Shown one piece after another: positions 1-7,623 of a stretch of 34,373 nucleotides of DNA. This DNA comes from an uncultured Bacteroidota bacterium (lineage in GTDB: Bacteria; Bacteroidota; Bacteroidia; Flavobacteriales; Flavobacteriaceae). Each line of letters begins with the position of its first letter. Position 1 is the first letter of the stretch. The translations under genes were made by a program, and so were the position numbers. The stretch is taken from the NCBI GenBank assembly GCA_902510415.1, contig CABXBH010000001.1, forward strand, positions 73,596 to 107,968. The letters run 5' to 3'. Below the pieces are notes generated by a model, which saw only the letters and a list, made by a program, of their open reading frames with translations, ran no database searches and was not told the DNA's origin.

Positions 1-37
1 TGAGAAGGTTTATTCATAATTCTTGTGACAAAAGTAT

Positions 38-45
38 TAATTTTG
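38..45 (+). promoter_or_regulatory. Candidate -7 element upstream of the NUDIX gene
   Basis: TAATTTTG matches the Bacteroidota -7 consensus TAnnTTTG and lies 16 bases before the ATG at 62. No good TTG -33 element sits at the usual distance, so this is a motif match only. The left 61 bases of the window hold no gene I can support. Confidence 0.25.
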
Positions 46-61
46 ATTTGTATTTAGATAA

Positions 62-646
62 ATGTTACAAGTTTTTTACAAAGATAAACCCATAATTATT
101 TCAGATAAAAAATCTGATTTGAAGGATAGTATTCTAATAGATATCAAATTATTAGAAGATCTTGATTTAGTAAAACTTTTAAGTAAAAAAAAAGTTAATT
201 CAATTGGGATCAAATCTAAAAAATCAGAAAAGGTAATTAATATTATAAAAAAGAAATTTCCTGAAATTATTGCTGCTGGTGGTAAAGTTTATAACGATGC
301 TGCAGAAGTGTTATTTATTTATAGAGATAAGAAATGGGATTTACCTAAAGGAAAAGTAGAAAAAAAAGAAAATATTTCACAAACTGCATTAAGAGAAGTA
401 ACTGAAGAAACAGGAATTAAGAATTTATCTATTACAAAGCCACTAGAAAAAACCTACCACATATTTAAAAGAAATAACAAATATTTTCTCAAGACCACCT
501 ATTGGTTTGAAATGAAATCAGACTTTAAAGGTAAATTTAAACCTCAAACAGAAGAAGGGATTAGCAGGGTAGAGTGGATAGGAATTGATAAGTTGTCTGA
601 AATATTACCTAAAAGTTATGCTAATATAAAGTTGCTAATTGGTTAA
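62..646 (+). CDS. NUDIX hydrolase
   Basis: A 194-residue NUDIX-fold pyrophosphohydrolase, probably cytoplasmic since no signal peptide is seen. The Nudix box is intact at about residues 97-119 (G-x5-E-x7-REVTEETGI), giving the metal-binding REx2EE core. The first ~70 residues form a lysine-rich N-terminal region ahead of the hydrolase domain, an arrangement I know from flavobacterial NUDIX proteins near coaD. The substrate (nucleoside diphosphate derivative, dinucleotide or oxidised nucleotide) cannot be read from the sequence. The gene converges on coaD and the two stop codons share the four bases TTAA at 643-646. The ATG at 62 is the first start in frame. The family assignment is firm; the specific reaction is open. 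Confidence 0.9.
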   Translation: MLQVFYKDKPIIISDKKSDLKDSILIDIKLLEDLDLVKLLSKKKVNSIGIKSKKSEKVINIIKKKFPEIIAAGGKVYNDAAEVLFIYRDKKWDLPKGKVEKKENISQTALREVTEETGIKNLSITKPLEKTYHIFKRNNKYFLKTTYWFEMKSDFKGKFKPQTEEGISRVEWIGIDKLSEILPKSYANIKLLIG

Positions 647-1095
647 AAAGAAACTGATTTAGGAACAAACTTTCTGTAATCTCCGTTATTGTCAATTATT
701 TCCCTAACTATTGATGATGAAATAAATGCATAATTAGGGGACGTTAAAAAGAAAATAGTTTCTATTTTTTCTAAGCTATTATTAAATAATGCTATTTTTT
801 TTTCAAATTCAAAATCTGCAGGGTTTCTTAGGCCTCTAACTATATGATTAACATTCATTTTTTTACAAAATTCTGCAGTTAAACCGTCATAACTCTTAAC
901 GATTACTTTTGGATTATTTTTAAATTCAGAAGAAATAAATTCAAGTCTTTTATCCAAAGTAAACTTGTATTTTTTCTCATAATTATTTCCAACAGAAACA
1001 ATCAGTTCATCAAAAATTTGAGTTGCCTTTTCTATAATTTCACAATGTCCCAAAGTAAGCGGGTCGAATGAGCCTGGAAAAATTGCTTTTTTCAT
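643..1095 (-). CDS. coaD: Phosphopantetheine adenylyltransferase
   Basis: CoaD transfers AMP from ATP to 4'-phosphopantetheine, giving dephospho-CoA in the penultimate step of coenzyme A synthesis in the cytoplasm. The 150-residue length is close to the family norm. The N-terminus carries the nucleotidyltransferase signature FPGSFDPLTLGH with the T-x-G-H motif at residues 15-18, and the C-terminal ISSSIVREI motif binds nucleotide. It is preceded by ddl on the same strand with only 14 bases between, so the two are probably co-transcribed. Its stop overlaps that of the convergent NUDIX gene in TTAA. Confidence 0.96.
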   Translation of the reverse strand: MKKAIFPGSFDPLTLGHCEIIEKATQIFDELIVSVGNNYEKKYKFTLDKRLEFISSEFKNNPKVIVKSYDGLTAEFCKKMNVNHIVRGLRNPADFEFEKKIALFNNSLEKIETIFFLTSPNYAFISSSIVREIIDNNGDYRKFVPKSVSF

Positions 1096-1109
1096 AATTC
1101 AAATTTAGT

Positions 1110-2090
1110 TTAAATTATTGCTTCATTAATAGCATTGACAAACAAATCATTCAATGAAATATTAGCAGATTTTGCTTGTTGTGGTAAAATGCTCTCCGCT
1201 GTTAAACCTGGAACAGTATTAGTTTCAAGGTAATATATACCACTTTCATTAACAATAAATTCACTCCTTGAAAATCCTTTCAATTTTAAATGCATGTAAA
1301 TGTTTTTTGAAATAGACTCTAAATCAAATTTTAAAATATCAGAAATATTAGCAGGAGTAATTTCATTCGATTTTCCCTCGTATTTTGCTTCATAATCAAA
1401 AAAATCGTTTGAGCTAATTATTTCTGTAATTGGAAGAACTATTACTTTATTTTTAAAAGTTATTACTCCAATTGAAAATTCTCTACCCTCAATATGTGCT
1501 TCAATTAACACATTGTCATCAACTTCAAATGCTGAGTTTAAGCAATTATTTAATTCTTTTTGGTTGTATACTTTATAAACTCCAAAACTACTTCCTGATT
1601 TACTTGCTTTAACAAAGCAAGGAAAACCAATTTTATTTTCTAAATCTGCATAATCAATCTTAATACCTTTATTGACCACTAATGAATTTGCTGTTTTAAT
1701 TCCTTTTAAAGAAAGAAATTTCAAACATTTTATTTTGTCAAAGGTTAATTCTGATTGAAATGATTCGCAGCCAGTAATTGGGATATTCAGTTTGTTAAAA
1801 TATTTTTGAATGATACCATCCTCTCCAGGTGAGCCATGTATTGCATTGAATATACAATCAAACTTTAGTGCAGGATTATTTTTAATGCTGAAGCTTGACT
1901 TATCTATTTCATATTTCTCTTCGTTTTCATCAAATAGAATCCAATTTTTTTTATTTATTTGGATTTTGTAACAATTAAATTCTGATTTTAAGGTTTCGTA
2001 GACTACTTGACCACTTTTGATAGATATCTCAAATTCGTCGGAATATCCACCCATAATAATTCCTATATTTTTCTTTTTACTCAGATTCAC
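1110..2090 (-). CDS. ddl: D-alanine--D-alanine ligase
   Basis: Ddl joins two D-alanines using ATP to supply the D-Ala-D-Ala end of the peptidoglycan stem peptide. The 326-residue protein shows the ATP-grasp layout: N-terminal GIIMGGYSDEFEIS, the NAIHGSPGEDG segment near residue 83, and the C-terminal metal-binding LETNTVPGLT near residue 290. The start is GTG at 2090; no in-frame ATG lies between it and the upstream stop at 2109-2111. A TACTTTTG match lies at 2096-2103 on this strand, so close to the start that transcription from it would give an almost leaderless message. It is followed by coaD after 14 bases. Identification is firm; the start is less certain. Confidence 0.95.
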   Translation of the reverse strand: MNLSKKKNIGIIMGGYSDEFEISIKSGQVVYETLKSEFNCYKIQINKKNWILFDENEEKYEIDKSSFSIKNNPALKFDCIFNAIHGSPGEDGIIQKYFNKLNIPITGCESFQSELTFDKIKCLKFLSLKGIKTANSLVVNKGIKIDYADLENKIGFPCFVKASKSGSSFGVYKVYNQKELNNCLNSAFEVDDNVLIEAHIEGREFSIGVITFKNKVIVLPITEIISSNDFFDYEAKYEGKSNEITPANISDILKFDLESISKNIYMHLKLKGFSRSEFIVNESGIYYLETNTVPGLTAESILPQQAKSANISLNDLFVNAINEAII

Positions 2091-2130
2091 AACTTCAAAA
2101 GTAGCTAATTAAAGTTATTTATAAATTAAT

Positions 2131-2138
2131 TAAGTTTG
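2131..2138 (+). promoter_or_regulatory. Candidate -7 element for the PASTA-rluD unit
   Basis: TAAGTTTG fits TAnnTTTG and sits 16 bases before the ATG at 2155, with a TTA 19 bases upstream (2109-2111) at about the -33 position. It lies in the 64-base divergent gap between ddl and the PASTA gene. Motif and position only. Confidence 0.35.
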
Positions 2139-2154
2139 TATTTCAATTGTTGTT

Positions 2155-2706
2155 ATGTCCATGTTAAATTATTTATTAAGTAAGTCCTTCTTTAAAAACT
2201 TATTTTATATAATAGTTACTGGTTTAATTTTATTTGTTTTATTAATACTTTTTTTAAGAATAAACACTAGGCATGGAGATTTTGTTATTGTTCCTGATCT
2301 TATTGGAAAAACAATTGAAGAGTTCGATTCTGAGCTTAATGAACTTGATTTAAAATATATTATTTCTGATTCTGGAAATTATAATCCAGATTTTAAGATT
2401 AACTCTGTCTTAGATCAACTTCCTAATGCAAATTCTAAAGTGAAGGAGGGTAGAAAGATATATATAACTTTAAATGCATCAGATTTTGCAGTGGTAAAAA
2501 TCCCTAAAATTACAAGGATAACAGTCAGGCAAGCTAGAAAGATGATTGAATCTCTTGGATTTGTTTTTGGTGAGATTGAATATGTTGATGATATAGCAAG
2601 AGATGAGGTGATTTCTATTTCCAGTGAAGGCATTGAGCTGAATGAAGGAGATTTTTTGAAAAGAACTTCGGTAATTGATTTTAAACTGGGTAATGGAAAG
2701 CAATAA
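2155..2706 (+). CDS. Membrane-anchored PASTA domain protein
   Basis: A 183-residue protein with a short cytoplasmic N-terminus, one transmembrane segment at about residues 17-36 and an extracytoplasmic part of two PASTA-like repeats (about 43-110 and 112-178). PASTA domains occur in penicillin-binding proteins and Ser/Thr kinases and can bind muropeptides, so a cell-wall role is plausible. This protein has neither a kinase nor a transpeptidase domain. It is divergent from ddl (D-Ala-D-Ala ligase), which supports a peptidoglycan context. The rluD-type gene starts inside its last codons (ATG at 2693), indicating translational coupling. The precise role is unknown. Confidence 0.85.
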   Translation: MSMLNYLLSKSFFKNLFYIIVTGLILFVLLILFLRINTRHGDFVIVPDLIGKTIEEFDSELNELDLKYIISDSGNYNPDFKINSVLDQLPNANSKVKEGRKIYITLNASDFAVVKIPKITRITVRQARKMIESLGFVFGEIEYVDDIARDEVISISSEGIELNEGDFLKRTSVIDFKLGNGKQ

Positions 2707-3697
2707 TTCATTATTTGAACATTTTTCATTTAAAGTTGATAAAGGTCAAGCACCACTAAGAATAGATAAGTATCTAATGAATTTTGTTGAAAATGCAACT
2801 AGAACAAAAATTCAAGCAGCAGCAAAGAAGGGTTGTATTCAGGTTAATGGTATTGTTGTTAAATCCAATTATAAAGTTAAGCCTCATGATAATATTAAAG
2901 CGTTATTTGAATATCCACCACACGAGAATTTATTAGTTGCAGAAAATATAAGTATTGATATAGTTTATGAAGATGACGATTTGGTTATTGTTAATAAGCC
3001 TGCAGGCTTAGTTGTTCATCCAGGGCATGGAAATTATTCAGGAACATTAATAAATGGCTTGATTTATCATTTTGACAACCTACCCAATAATTCATCCAAT
3101 AGGCCAGGTTTGGTACATCGATTAGATAAAGATACAAGTGGTTTACTAGTGGTTGCAAAAAATGATAATTCAATGGTAGATTTGTCAAATCAGTTTGCGA
3201 ATAAAACTTCAAAAAGAGAATATATCGCGATGGTTTGGGGTAATGTGAAAGATAATTTAGGAAAAATTGATAATTATATTGGAAGAAATCCTAAAAACAG
3301 ATTGCAAAATATTGTTCTAGATGAGGATAAGAAAGATTTAGGAAAAAGAGCTATTACCAATTTTGAGGTTATTAGTAGGATGAATTATGTAAGTCTAGTA
3401 AAATGTACCCTTGAAACAGGAAGAACACATCAAATAAGAGTACATATGAAGCATGTTGGTCATACATTATTTAATGATGAAAGATATGGTGGTAATCTTA
3501 TATTAAAAGGAACTACTTTTACTAAATATAAACAGTTTGTTGAAAACTGTTTCAAAATCTTACCTAGACAAGCATTGCATGCTAAAACTCTTGGTTTTAC
3601 ACATCCAAGAACAAAAGAATTTATGGAATTTGATTCCGATCTACCAGATGATTTTAAGATGTGTATTGATAAATGGGAAAAATATTCATCTGATTAA
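2693..3697 (+). CDS. rluD: RluD-family 23S rRNA pseudouridine synthase
   Basis: RluA/RluD-type enzymes isomerise specific uridines of large-subunit rRNA to pseudouridine. The chosen start gives 334 residues. An S4-like RNA-binding domain lies at about residues 20-65 (RIDKYL...), followed by the catalytic domain with the hallmark HRLDKDTSG, whose catalytic Asp is near residue 145. Further motifs are the NKPAGLVVHPG stretch and the C-terminal GRTHQIRVH. An earlier ATG at 2675 would add only MILNWV, encoded inside the PASTA gene; the ATG at 2693 matches the usual N-terminus better and overlaps the upstream stop by 14 bases. Family firm; RluD rather than another paralogue is inferred from the S4 domain. 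Confidence 0.92.
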   Translation: MESNNSLFEHFSFKVDKGQAPLRIDKYLMNFVENATRTKIQAAAKKGCIQVNGIVVKSNYKVKPHDNIKALFEYPPHENLLVAENISIDIVYEDDDLVIVNKPAGLVVHPGHGNYSGTLINGLIYHFDNLPNNSSNRPGLVHRLDKDTSGLLVVAKNDNSMVDLSNQFANKTSKREYIAMVWGNVKDNLGKIDNYIGRNPKNRLQNIVLDEDKKDLGKRAITNFEVISRMNYVSLVKCTLETGRTHQIRVHMKHVGHTLFNDERYGGNLILKGTTFTKYKQFVENCFKILPRQALHAKTLGFTHPRTKEFMEFDSDLPDDFKMCIDKWEKYSSD

Positions 3698-3767
3698 TTC
3701 AGTATATTAATTATTTTTCTTGAATAAATTAATTTTGTTAGTTATTTTTATTCATAAATTGTTTGTA

Positions 3768-4526
3768 ATGAAAATCTTATTATCACCTGCAAAATCTTTA
3801 GACTTTAAGTCAAAACTACCTACTGAAAAACTGACAAATTTTTGTTTTGAAGAAGAGGCGAAGCATTTAAACTCAATTTTGAAAAATAAGAGTCCTAAGG
3901 AATTATCTGATTTAATGAGTGTTTCATCAAAAATTGCTGATTTGAATTATGAAAGGAATAATAACTGGTCAACTCCTTTTAATCTTAGTAATTCAAGACA
4001 AGCTGTATATGCATTTAGTGGTGATGTATACAAAGGTTTAGATGTTTATTCAGTTGCTGAAGATAAATTAGATTTTATGCAAAATAGTTTAAGAATCATA
4101 TCTGGGTTATATGGTTTGTTGAAGCCTTTTGATTTGATTCAGCCATACAGATTAGAAATGGGTACAAAATTACAAGTTGACAACAATAAGAATTTGTATG
4201 AGTTTTGGAGGGAAAAAATCACAAATGAACTTAATGATCAATTGACTGAAAATGAACCAGTTTTGAACTTAGCTAGTAATGAATATTTTAAAGCGATTGA
4301 TACTAAAGTCATAAAAACAGATATTTTCACAGCTAATTTTAAGCAACTAAAAGATGGTCAATACAAAACCATAGCAATATTTTCAAAAAGGGCAAGAGGT
4401 ATGATGGCTAGGTTTATTATTGATAATAATATCACAGATATAAGTGATTTAAAATCATTTAATTGTGATGGATATTTGTATCATGAATCTTTCTCTACAG
4501 ACAAGGAGCTCATTTTTTCTAGATAG
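3768..4526 (+). CDS. yaaA: YaaA family peroxide-stress protein (DUF328)
   Basis: YaaA/DUF328 proteins lower free intracellular iron and protect DNA under peroxide stress in E. coli; they bind DNA, and the biochemical details are not visible here. The family N-terminus MKILLSPAKSLDF begins at the ATG at 3768, giving 252 residues, the usual length. Further upstream in-frame codons from 3720 encode a hydrophobic stretch not found in the family and are unlikely to be translated. The SGLYGLLKPFDLIQPYRLEMG segment and the C-terminal IFSKRARGMMARF segment are family-typical. The gene follows rluD by about 70 bases and no hairpin terminator is apparent after it. Confidence 0.9.
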   Translation: MKILLSPAKSLDFKSKLPTEKLTNFCFEEEAKHLNSILKNKSPKELSDLMSVSSKIADLNYERNNNWSTPFNLSNSRQAVYAFSGDVYKGLDVYSVAEDKLDFMQNSLRIISGLYGLLKPFDLIQPYRLEMGTKLQVDNNKNLYEFWREKITNELNDQLTENEPVLNLASNEYFKAIDTKVIKTDIFTANFKQLKDGQYKTIAIFSKRARGMMARFIIDNNITDISDLKSFNCDGYLYHESFSTDKELIFSR

Positions 4527-4622
4527 TATAAATTTCTTAATAACATAATAGCAGACATTCTAATATCTAATGTAAAATTGATCTCAAATGCTCTAATTTA
4601 AGGACTTATTAACAATTTTTAC

Positions 4623-4630
4623 TATATTTG
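4623..4630 (+). promoter_or_regulatory. Candidate -7 element for the T9SS protein at 4660
   Basis: TATATTTG is a perfect TAnnTTTG match 29 bases before the ATG at 4660, implying a leader of about 20 bases. A TTA lies at 4598-4600, 22 bases upstream, in place of the preferred TTG. It lies in the 133-base gap after yaaA. Confidence 0.45.
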
Positions 4631-4659
4631 CTGGTTCAAAGGTATTTAAATTAACGAAT

Positions 4660-6543
4660 ATGAAAAAAATATTACTATTAATGTTAGCTTTTGCAACAAG
4701 TTTTTCATTCGCACAAGCTACATATGAAACTACAGGAAACGCAACTGATTGGGATAGTTCTTCTACTTGGACTCTCGCATCAGGATCTGCTGCTGATAGT
4801 GATTCTAATGGTGTGCCTGATTCAAATGATAATGTCCAGATTAAACATGATGTTACTGTTGATTCAAATAATGCATGTAACAACTTATCTACATATTGGG
4901 TAAGTGGTTCAAGAAAAATTATTACTGTTATAAATTCATCAACATTAACTGTTAGTGGTGACATAACAAATGAGGGTGAAATTATTTTAGGAACTGGAGC
5001 TGGTGGAAAGGGAACAATGAATATTTCTGGTGATGTAGATAATGATACTTTTATTACAATTAATGAGGGTTCTACTATGATATTAAGCTCAACATCAACT
5101 ATGTATAGTGATGGACAGCTTACAATCAATTCATCTAGTTCAACTTTCGGCTCTCTTGTTATGCCAGGTACATACACTGCTGATGGTGGGGGTTCTGGAT
5201 TTGAATATGGAAGATATGTAAACTCTGTTGCAGGCGGATGGGATTTAATTAGTTCTCCTGTTTCTGGACTAACTATATCAAGTTTTATAAGTACAAATTC
5301 TGACGTAGCTACAAACGGATCTGACCCTGTCCAATATGCAGTTGGCGTATATTCTAATACACAAGCATCGCATAGCGCTGGTAATGATTGGTTAAATTAC
5401 ACATCTACGTCTGTTGGTTCAACTGAGTTTGAAGATAGCAAAGGATATCAAATGGCTACAACGGGTGGTTCTAAAGTAGAGTTTACCGGTACTCCGCATA
5501 CAGGTTCACAATCAATTTTAATATCATTCAACGAAAATGGAAGTACAAATGTTAATGATGGAACAAAATTTAATCTTGTTGGAAACCCTTATCCAAGTTA
5601 TATAACTGTAACTGATTTCATCAACGGAAACACCTCTGTTCTTCATGCAGGCCATAAAGCTGTTTATGGATGGAATGGTTCAAGTTATACCACTAAAAAT
5701 TTAGCAAGTGCAGGTTATATAGCACCTGCTCAAGGATTTATGGTTGCTGATATCGGTCCGAATCCTGGAGATACTTCTTCACTTATATTTACAGTTACTA
5801 TGATGACATCAAGCGCCAATGGTGCAGACGATTTTGTTTCTAGTTTAATGGATGATAGAGCTGAACTTTTTTTAAGTTATAATCAAAGTGATATCTCTAA
5901 ATCTACAGAAATATATTTTTTAGATAATGTTAATGATCAAATGAATCCAGGTTATGATGCTGGAGTTATCGCTTTAGCTGATACTAGAATTTATACAAGA
6001 CTTGTAGAGGGAGATGAAGGTCTTAATCTATCTATTCAATCCCTTGCTTATTCAGAAATGTGGGACAAAGTAATTCCAATTGGGGTTAATGCTTTAGTAG
6101 GTGAAGAAATGACTATTGGTATTTCTCACAGAACGACTCCTGCTGATCTTAACATTTACTTAGAAGACACTGAAGAAGGAACAATGACTAATTTACTTGA
6201 AGGAGACTTTGTTTACACACCAACAAGTGATTTAGAAGGAGTTGGAAGATTCTTTATCCACATGAGTGCTGATACAATGAGTAATGAAGATGTATCAACA
6301 AGCTTATTAAATGCTTACAAAGAAGTAGATGCTAGTTTTATTACAATTGAAGGATTAGCTACTCAAACAAACGAAACTAAAGTTAGTTTATACAATATTC
6401 TTGGTAGAGAAGTATTATCTACTACTTTTAACAATAACATGAATACACAAACCATCTCAACAGTCGGAATGGCAAGTGGTATTTACGTAATTGAATTAGA
6501 GTCAGGAACTGATAGATTAACCAAGAAACTTATAATACAATAA
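4660..6543 (+). CDS. Secreted beta-rich protein with T9SS type A sorting domain
   Basis: A 627-residue exported protein of unknown function. A Sec signal peptide occupies residues 1-18 (hydrophobic core, cut near SFAQA). Residues ~20-190 are rich in Ser, Thr, Gly and Asn with short repeated beta-strand patterns, opening with an NATDWDSSSTW motif and resembling the beta-helical starts of other flavobacterial surface proteins. The middle region has WDLISSPVSG and LVGNPYPSYI, phrases common in T9SS cargo. The last ~75 residues form the sorting domain, with VSLYNILGREV, GMASGIYVIELE and a lysine-rich end (LTKKLIIQ). It is expected to pass the outer membrane by the T9SS and be anchored or released. 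A 48-residue exported peptide gene follows after two bases. Confidence 0.88.
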   Translation: MKKILLLMLAFATSFSFAQATYETTGNATDWDSSSTWTLASGSAADSDSNGVPDSNDNVQIKHDVTVDSNNACNNLSTYWVSGSRKIITVINSSTLTVSGDITNEGEIILGTGAGGKGTMNISGDVDNDTFITINEGSTMILSSTSTMYSDGQLTINSSSSTFGSLVMPGTYTADGGGSGFEYGRYVNSVAGGWDLISSPVSGLTISSFISTNSDVATNGSDPVQYAVGVYSNTQASHSAGNDWLNYTSTSVGSTEFEDSKGYQMATTGGSKVEFTGTPHTGSQSILISFNENGSTNVNDGTKFNLVGNPYPSYITVTDFINGNTSVLHAGHKAVYGWNGSSYTTKNLASAGYIAPAQGFMVADIGPNPGDTSSLIFTVTMMTSSANGADDFVSSLMDDRAELFLSYNQSDISKSTEIYFLDNVNDQMNPGYDAGVIALADTRIYTRLVEGDEGLNLSIQSLAYSEMWDKVIPIGVNALVGEEMTIGISHRTTPADLNIYLEDTEEGTMTNLLEGDFVYTPTSDLEGVGRFFIHMSADTMSNEDVSTSLLNAYKEVDASFITIEGLATQTNETKVSLYNILGREVLSTTFNNNMNTQTISTVGMASGIYVIELESGTDRLTKKLIIQ

Positions 6544-6545
6544 TC

Positions 6546-6692
6546 ATGAAGAAGACAGGTATTACTAGAAAACAGGCAATTAAGAAGATGGGGAAATATG
6601 CAGCATTGACTGCTATTGGAACCTTCGCAATACTGAATCCTAAAAAGGCTCAGGCACAATCAACACCGCCAGGACCTCCAGGTTGGGACTAA
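6546..6692 (+). CDS. 48-residue exported micro-protein with proline-rich tail
   Basis: This short reading frame begins at the ATG two bases after the stop of the T9SS protein and ends at the TAA at 6690-6692. The first ~37 residues look like an export signal: a basic N-terminus (MKKTGITRKQAIKKMGKY), a hydrophobic core (AALTAIGTFAIL) and a cleavage-like NPKKAQAQ. Cleavage after AQA would leave only QSTPPGPPGWD. The tight spacing and the strong terminator just downstream argue that it is real and co-transcribed with the T9SS gene. I recall similar short precursors in flavobacteria but know no function. Options are an exported signalling or structural peptide, or a T9SS accessory. The TRKQ sequence is not a true twin-arginine motif. 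Confidence 0.7.
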   Translation: MKKTGITRKQAIKKMGKYAALTAIGTFAILNPKKAQAQSTPPGPPGWD

Positions 6693-6719
6693 GATAGTCT
6701 TTTTCTTACAGATTTAATG

Positions 6720-6767
6720 ATAGCTCTGTTTGTTTTTAATTGAAACGAACAGAGCTATATATTTTTT
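6720..6767 (+). terminator. Strong intrinsic terminator after the micro-protein
   Basis: A 16-base-pair stem (6720-6735 with 6743-6758, one G-T wobble) closes a 7-base loop and is followed by ATA and a run of six T (6762-6767). It would end the transcript carrying the T9SS protein and the 48-residue peptide. The left arm starts ATAGCTCTG and the right arm ends CAGAGCTAT. Confidence 0.85.
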
Positions 6768-6770
6768 ATG

Positions 6771-6799
6771 GCATATCATTTGATAACCATATGATATGC
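6771..6799 (+). repeat. Inverted repeat covering the start codon of the TlpA-like gene
   Basis: GCATATCAT (6771-6779) and ATGATATGC (6791-6799) are perfect 9-base inverted arms around an 11-base loop. The right arm contains the ATG at 6796-6798. Folded in RNA it would bury the start codon; as DNA it could be an operator. Sequence observation only. Confidence 0.5.
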
Positions 6800-7287
6800 T
6801 TAAATTATTCACTAAATGTTTTTTGGTCTTTTCTTTAGCTACTATCTCGTGTGCAGATAGTTCTAATAATACTATAGAGATTGTAGATTTTGAAGGTTTT
6901 TATAGTAAAATAGATCTTTCCACTAACAATACTTATGTTATTAATTTTTGGGCAACTTGGTGTTCACCATGTGTAAAAGAACTTCCATACTTTGAACAAA
7001 TTAATAAGGAATACGCAGAAAATAACGTAAAAGTTATCCTTGTTAGCTTAGATTTCCCATCTCAAATAGATTCAAAGCTAAAACCCTATATAAAAACCAA
7101 TAATATAAACTCTAGAGTAATTTTACTTGATGATTCAAAAATTAATACCTGGGTTCCTAAAGTTTCTGATAAGTGGGATGGAGGTATACCTGCAACACTT
7201 ATAGTAAACAAGAATAATTACAATTTTTACCCACAACCCTTTGAAAAGGATGAGCTAATTGCTGAATTGAATAAATTATTAGAATAA
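6796..7287 (+). CDS. TlpA-like thioredoxin-fold lipoprotein
   Basis: A 163-residue thiol-disulfide oxidoreductase of the TlpA/ResA type. The N-terminus is a lipoprotein signal with candidate lipid-bearing Cys19 (LATISC). The thioredoxin active site WCSPC is at residues 55-59 within FWATWCSPC, and GIPATLIV near residue 132 holds the cis-proline. Such proteins act in the periplasm, reducing or isomerising cysteines, for instance in cytochrome c maturation, but no cytochrome gene is near. The residues after the lipid Cys lack the acidic surface-export signal, so it probably faces the periplasm. A rhodanese follows after 23 bases and a second one after that, suggesting a small sulfur or redox unit. 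Translation start lies inside an inverted repeat. Confidence 0.85.
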   Translation: MLKLFTKCFLVFSLATISCADSSNNTIEIVDFEGFYSKIDLSTNNTYVINFWATWCSPCVKELPYFEQINKEYAENNVKVILVSLDFPSQIDSKLKPYIKTNNINSRVILLDDSKINTWVPKVSDKWDGGIPATLIVNKNNYNFYPQPFEKDELIAELNKLLE

Positions 7288-7310
7288 ATTTATTTTATAT
7301 CTTTATCTCA

Positions 7311-7619
7311 ATGGATTTAGATCAAATTATTTGGAAAAACCAATTAGAATCAGACAGAAGTGCTGTCATTATTGATGTAAGGACTCCGGAAGAATATAAT
7401 TTATCTCACATCCCTAATTCTAAAAATATAGATTTTTACAATCCGCAAAATTTTATGCAGGAGATTGAAAAATTAGACAAAGAACATTCATACTATATTT
7501 ATTGTAGAACAGGTGCTAGAAGTGCTAATTCTTGTATTTTAATGTCTGAATTGGGCTTTAATAATATTTATAATTTGATTGGGGGTATTGTTGAATGGAA
7601 AGGAGAAATAAAAAATTAA
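7311..7619 (+). CDS. Single-domain rhodanese, cytoplasmic
   Basis: A 102-residue rhodanese domain without a signal peptide. DVRTPEEYNLSHIPNSKNIDF is the standard N-terminal CDC25/rhodanese motif, and the active-site loop CRTGARS places the persulfide-forming Cys at residue 65. Single-domain rhodaneses carry or transfer sulfane sulfur from donors such as thiosulfate or persulfides. The gene lies between the TlpA-like lipoprotein and a second rhodanese that is itself a lipoprotein, with only 4 bases to the latter. The physiological donor and acceptor are not evident. Confidence 0.9.
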   Translation: MDLDQIIWKNQLESDRSAVIIDVRTPEEYNLSHIPNSKNIDFYNPQNFMQEIEKLDKEHSYYIYCRTGARSANSCILMSELGFNNIYNLIGGIVEWKGEIKN

Positions 7620-7623
7620 TCAT

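Noticed and set aside
1-17. Possible start (ATG at 17, minus strand) of a gene running off the left edge
   Set aside because: Only six codons would be visible, with no recognisable family sequence, so it cannot be supported.
4593-5177. Long minus-strand open frame opposite the T9SS protein gene
   Set aside because: It lies entirely against a real secreted-protein gene with signal peptide and sorting domain, and its sequence has no recognisable domain; it is a shadow frame.
6546-6600. Twin-arginine export signal in the 48-residue peptide
   Set aside because: The N-terminus has TRKQ and KK pairs but not the RR-x-F-x-K pattern, so a Tat assignment is not supported.
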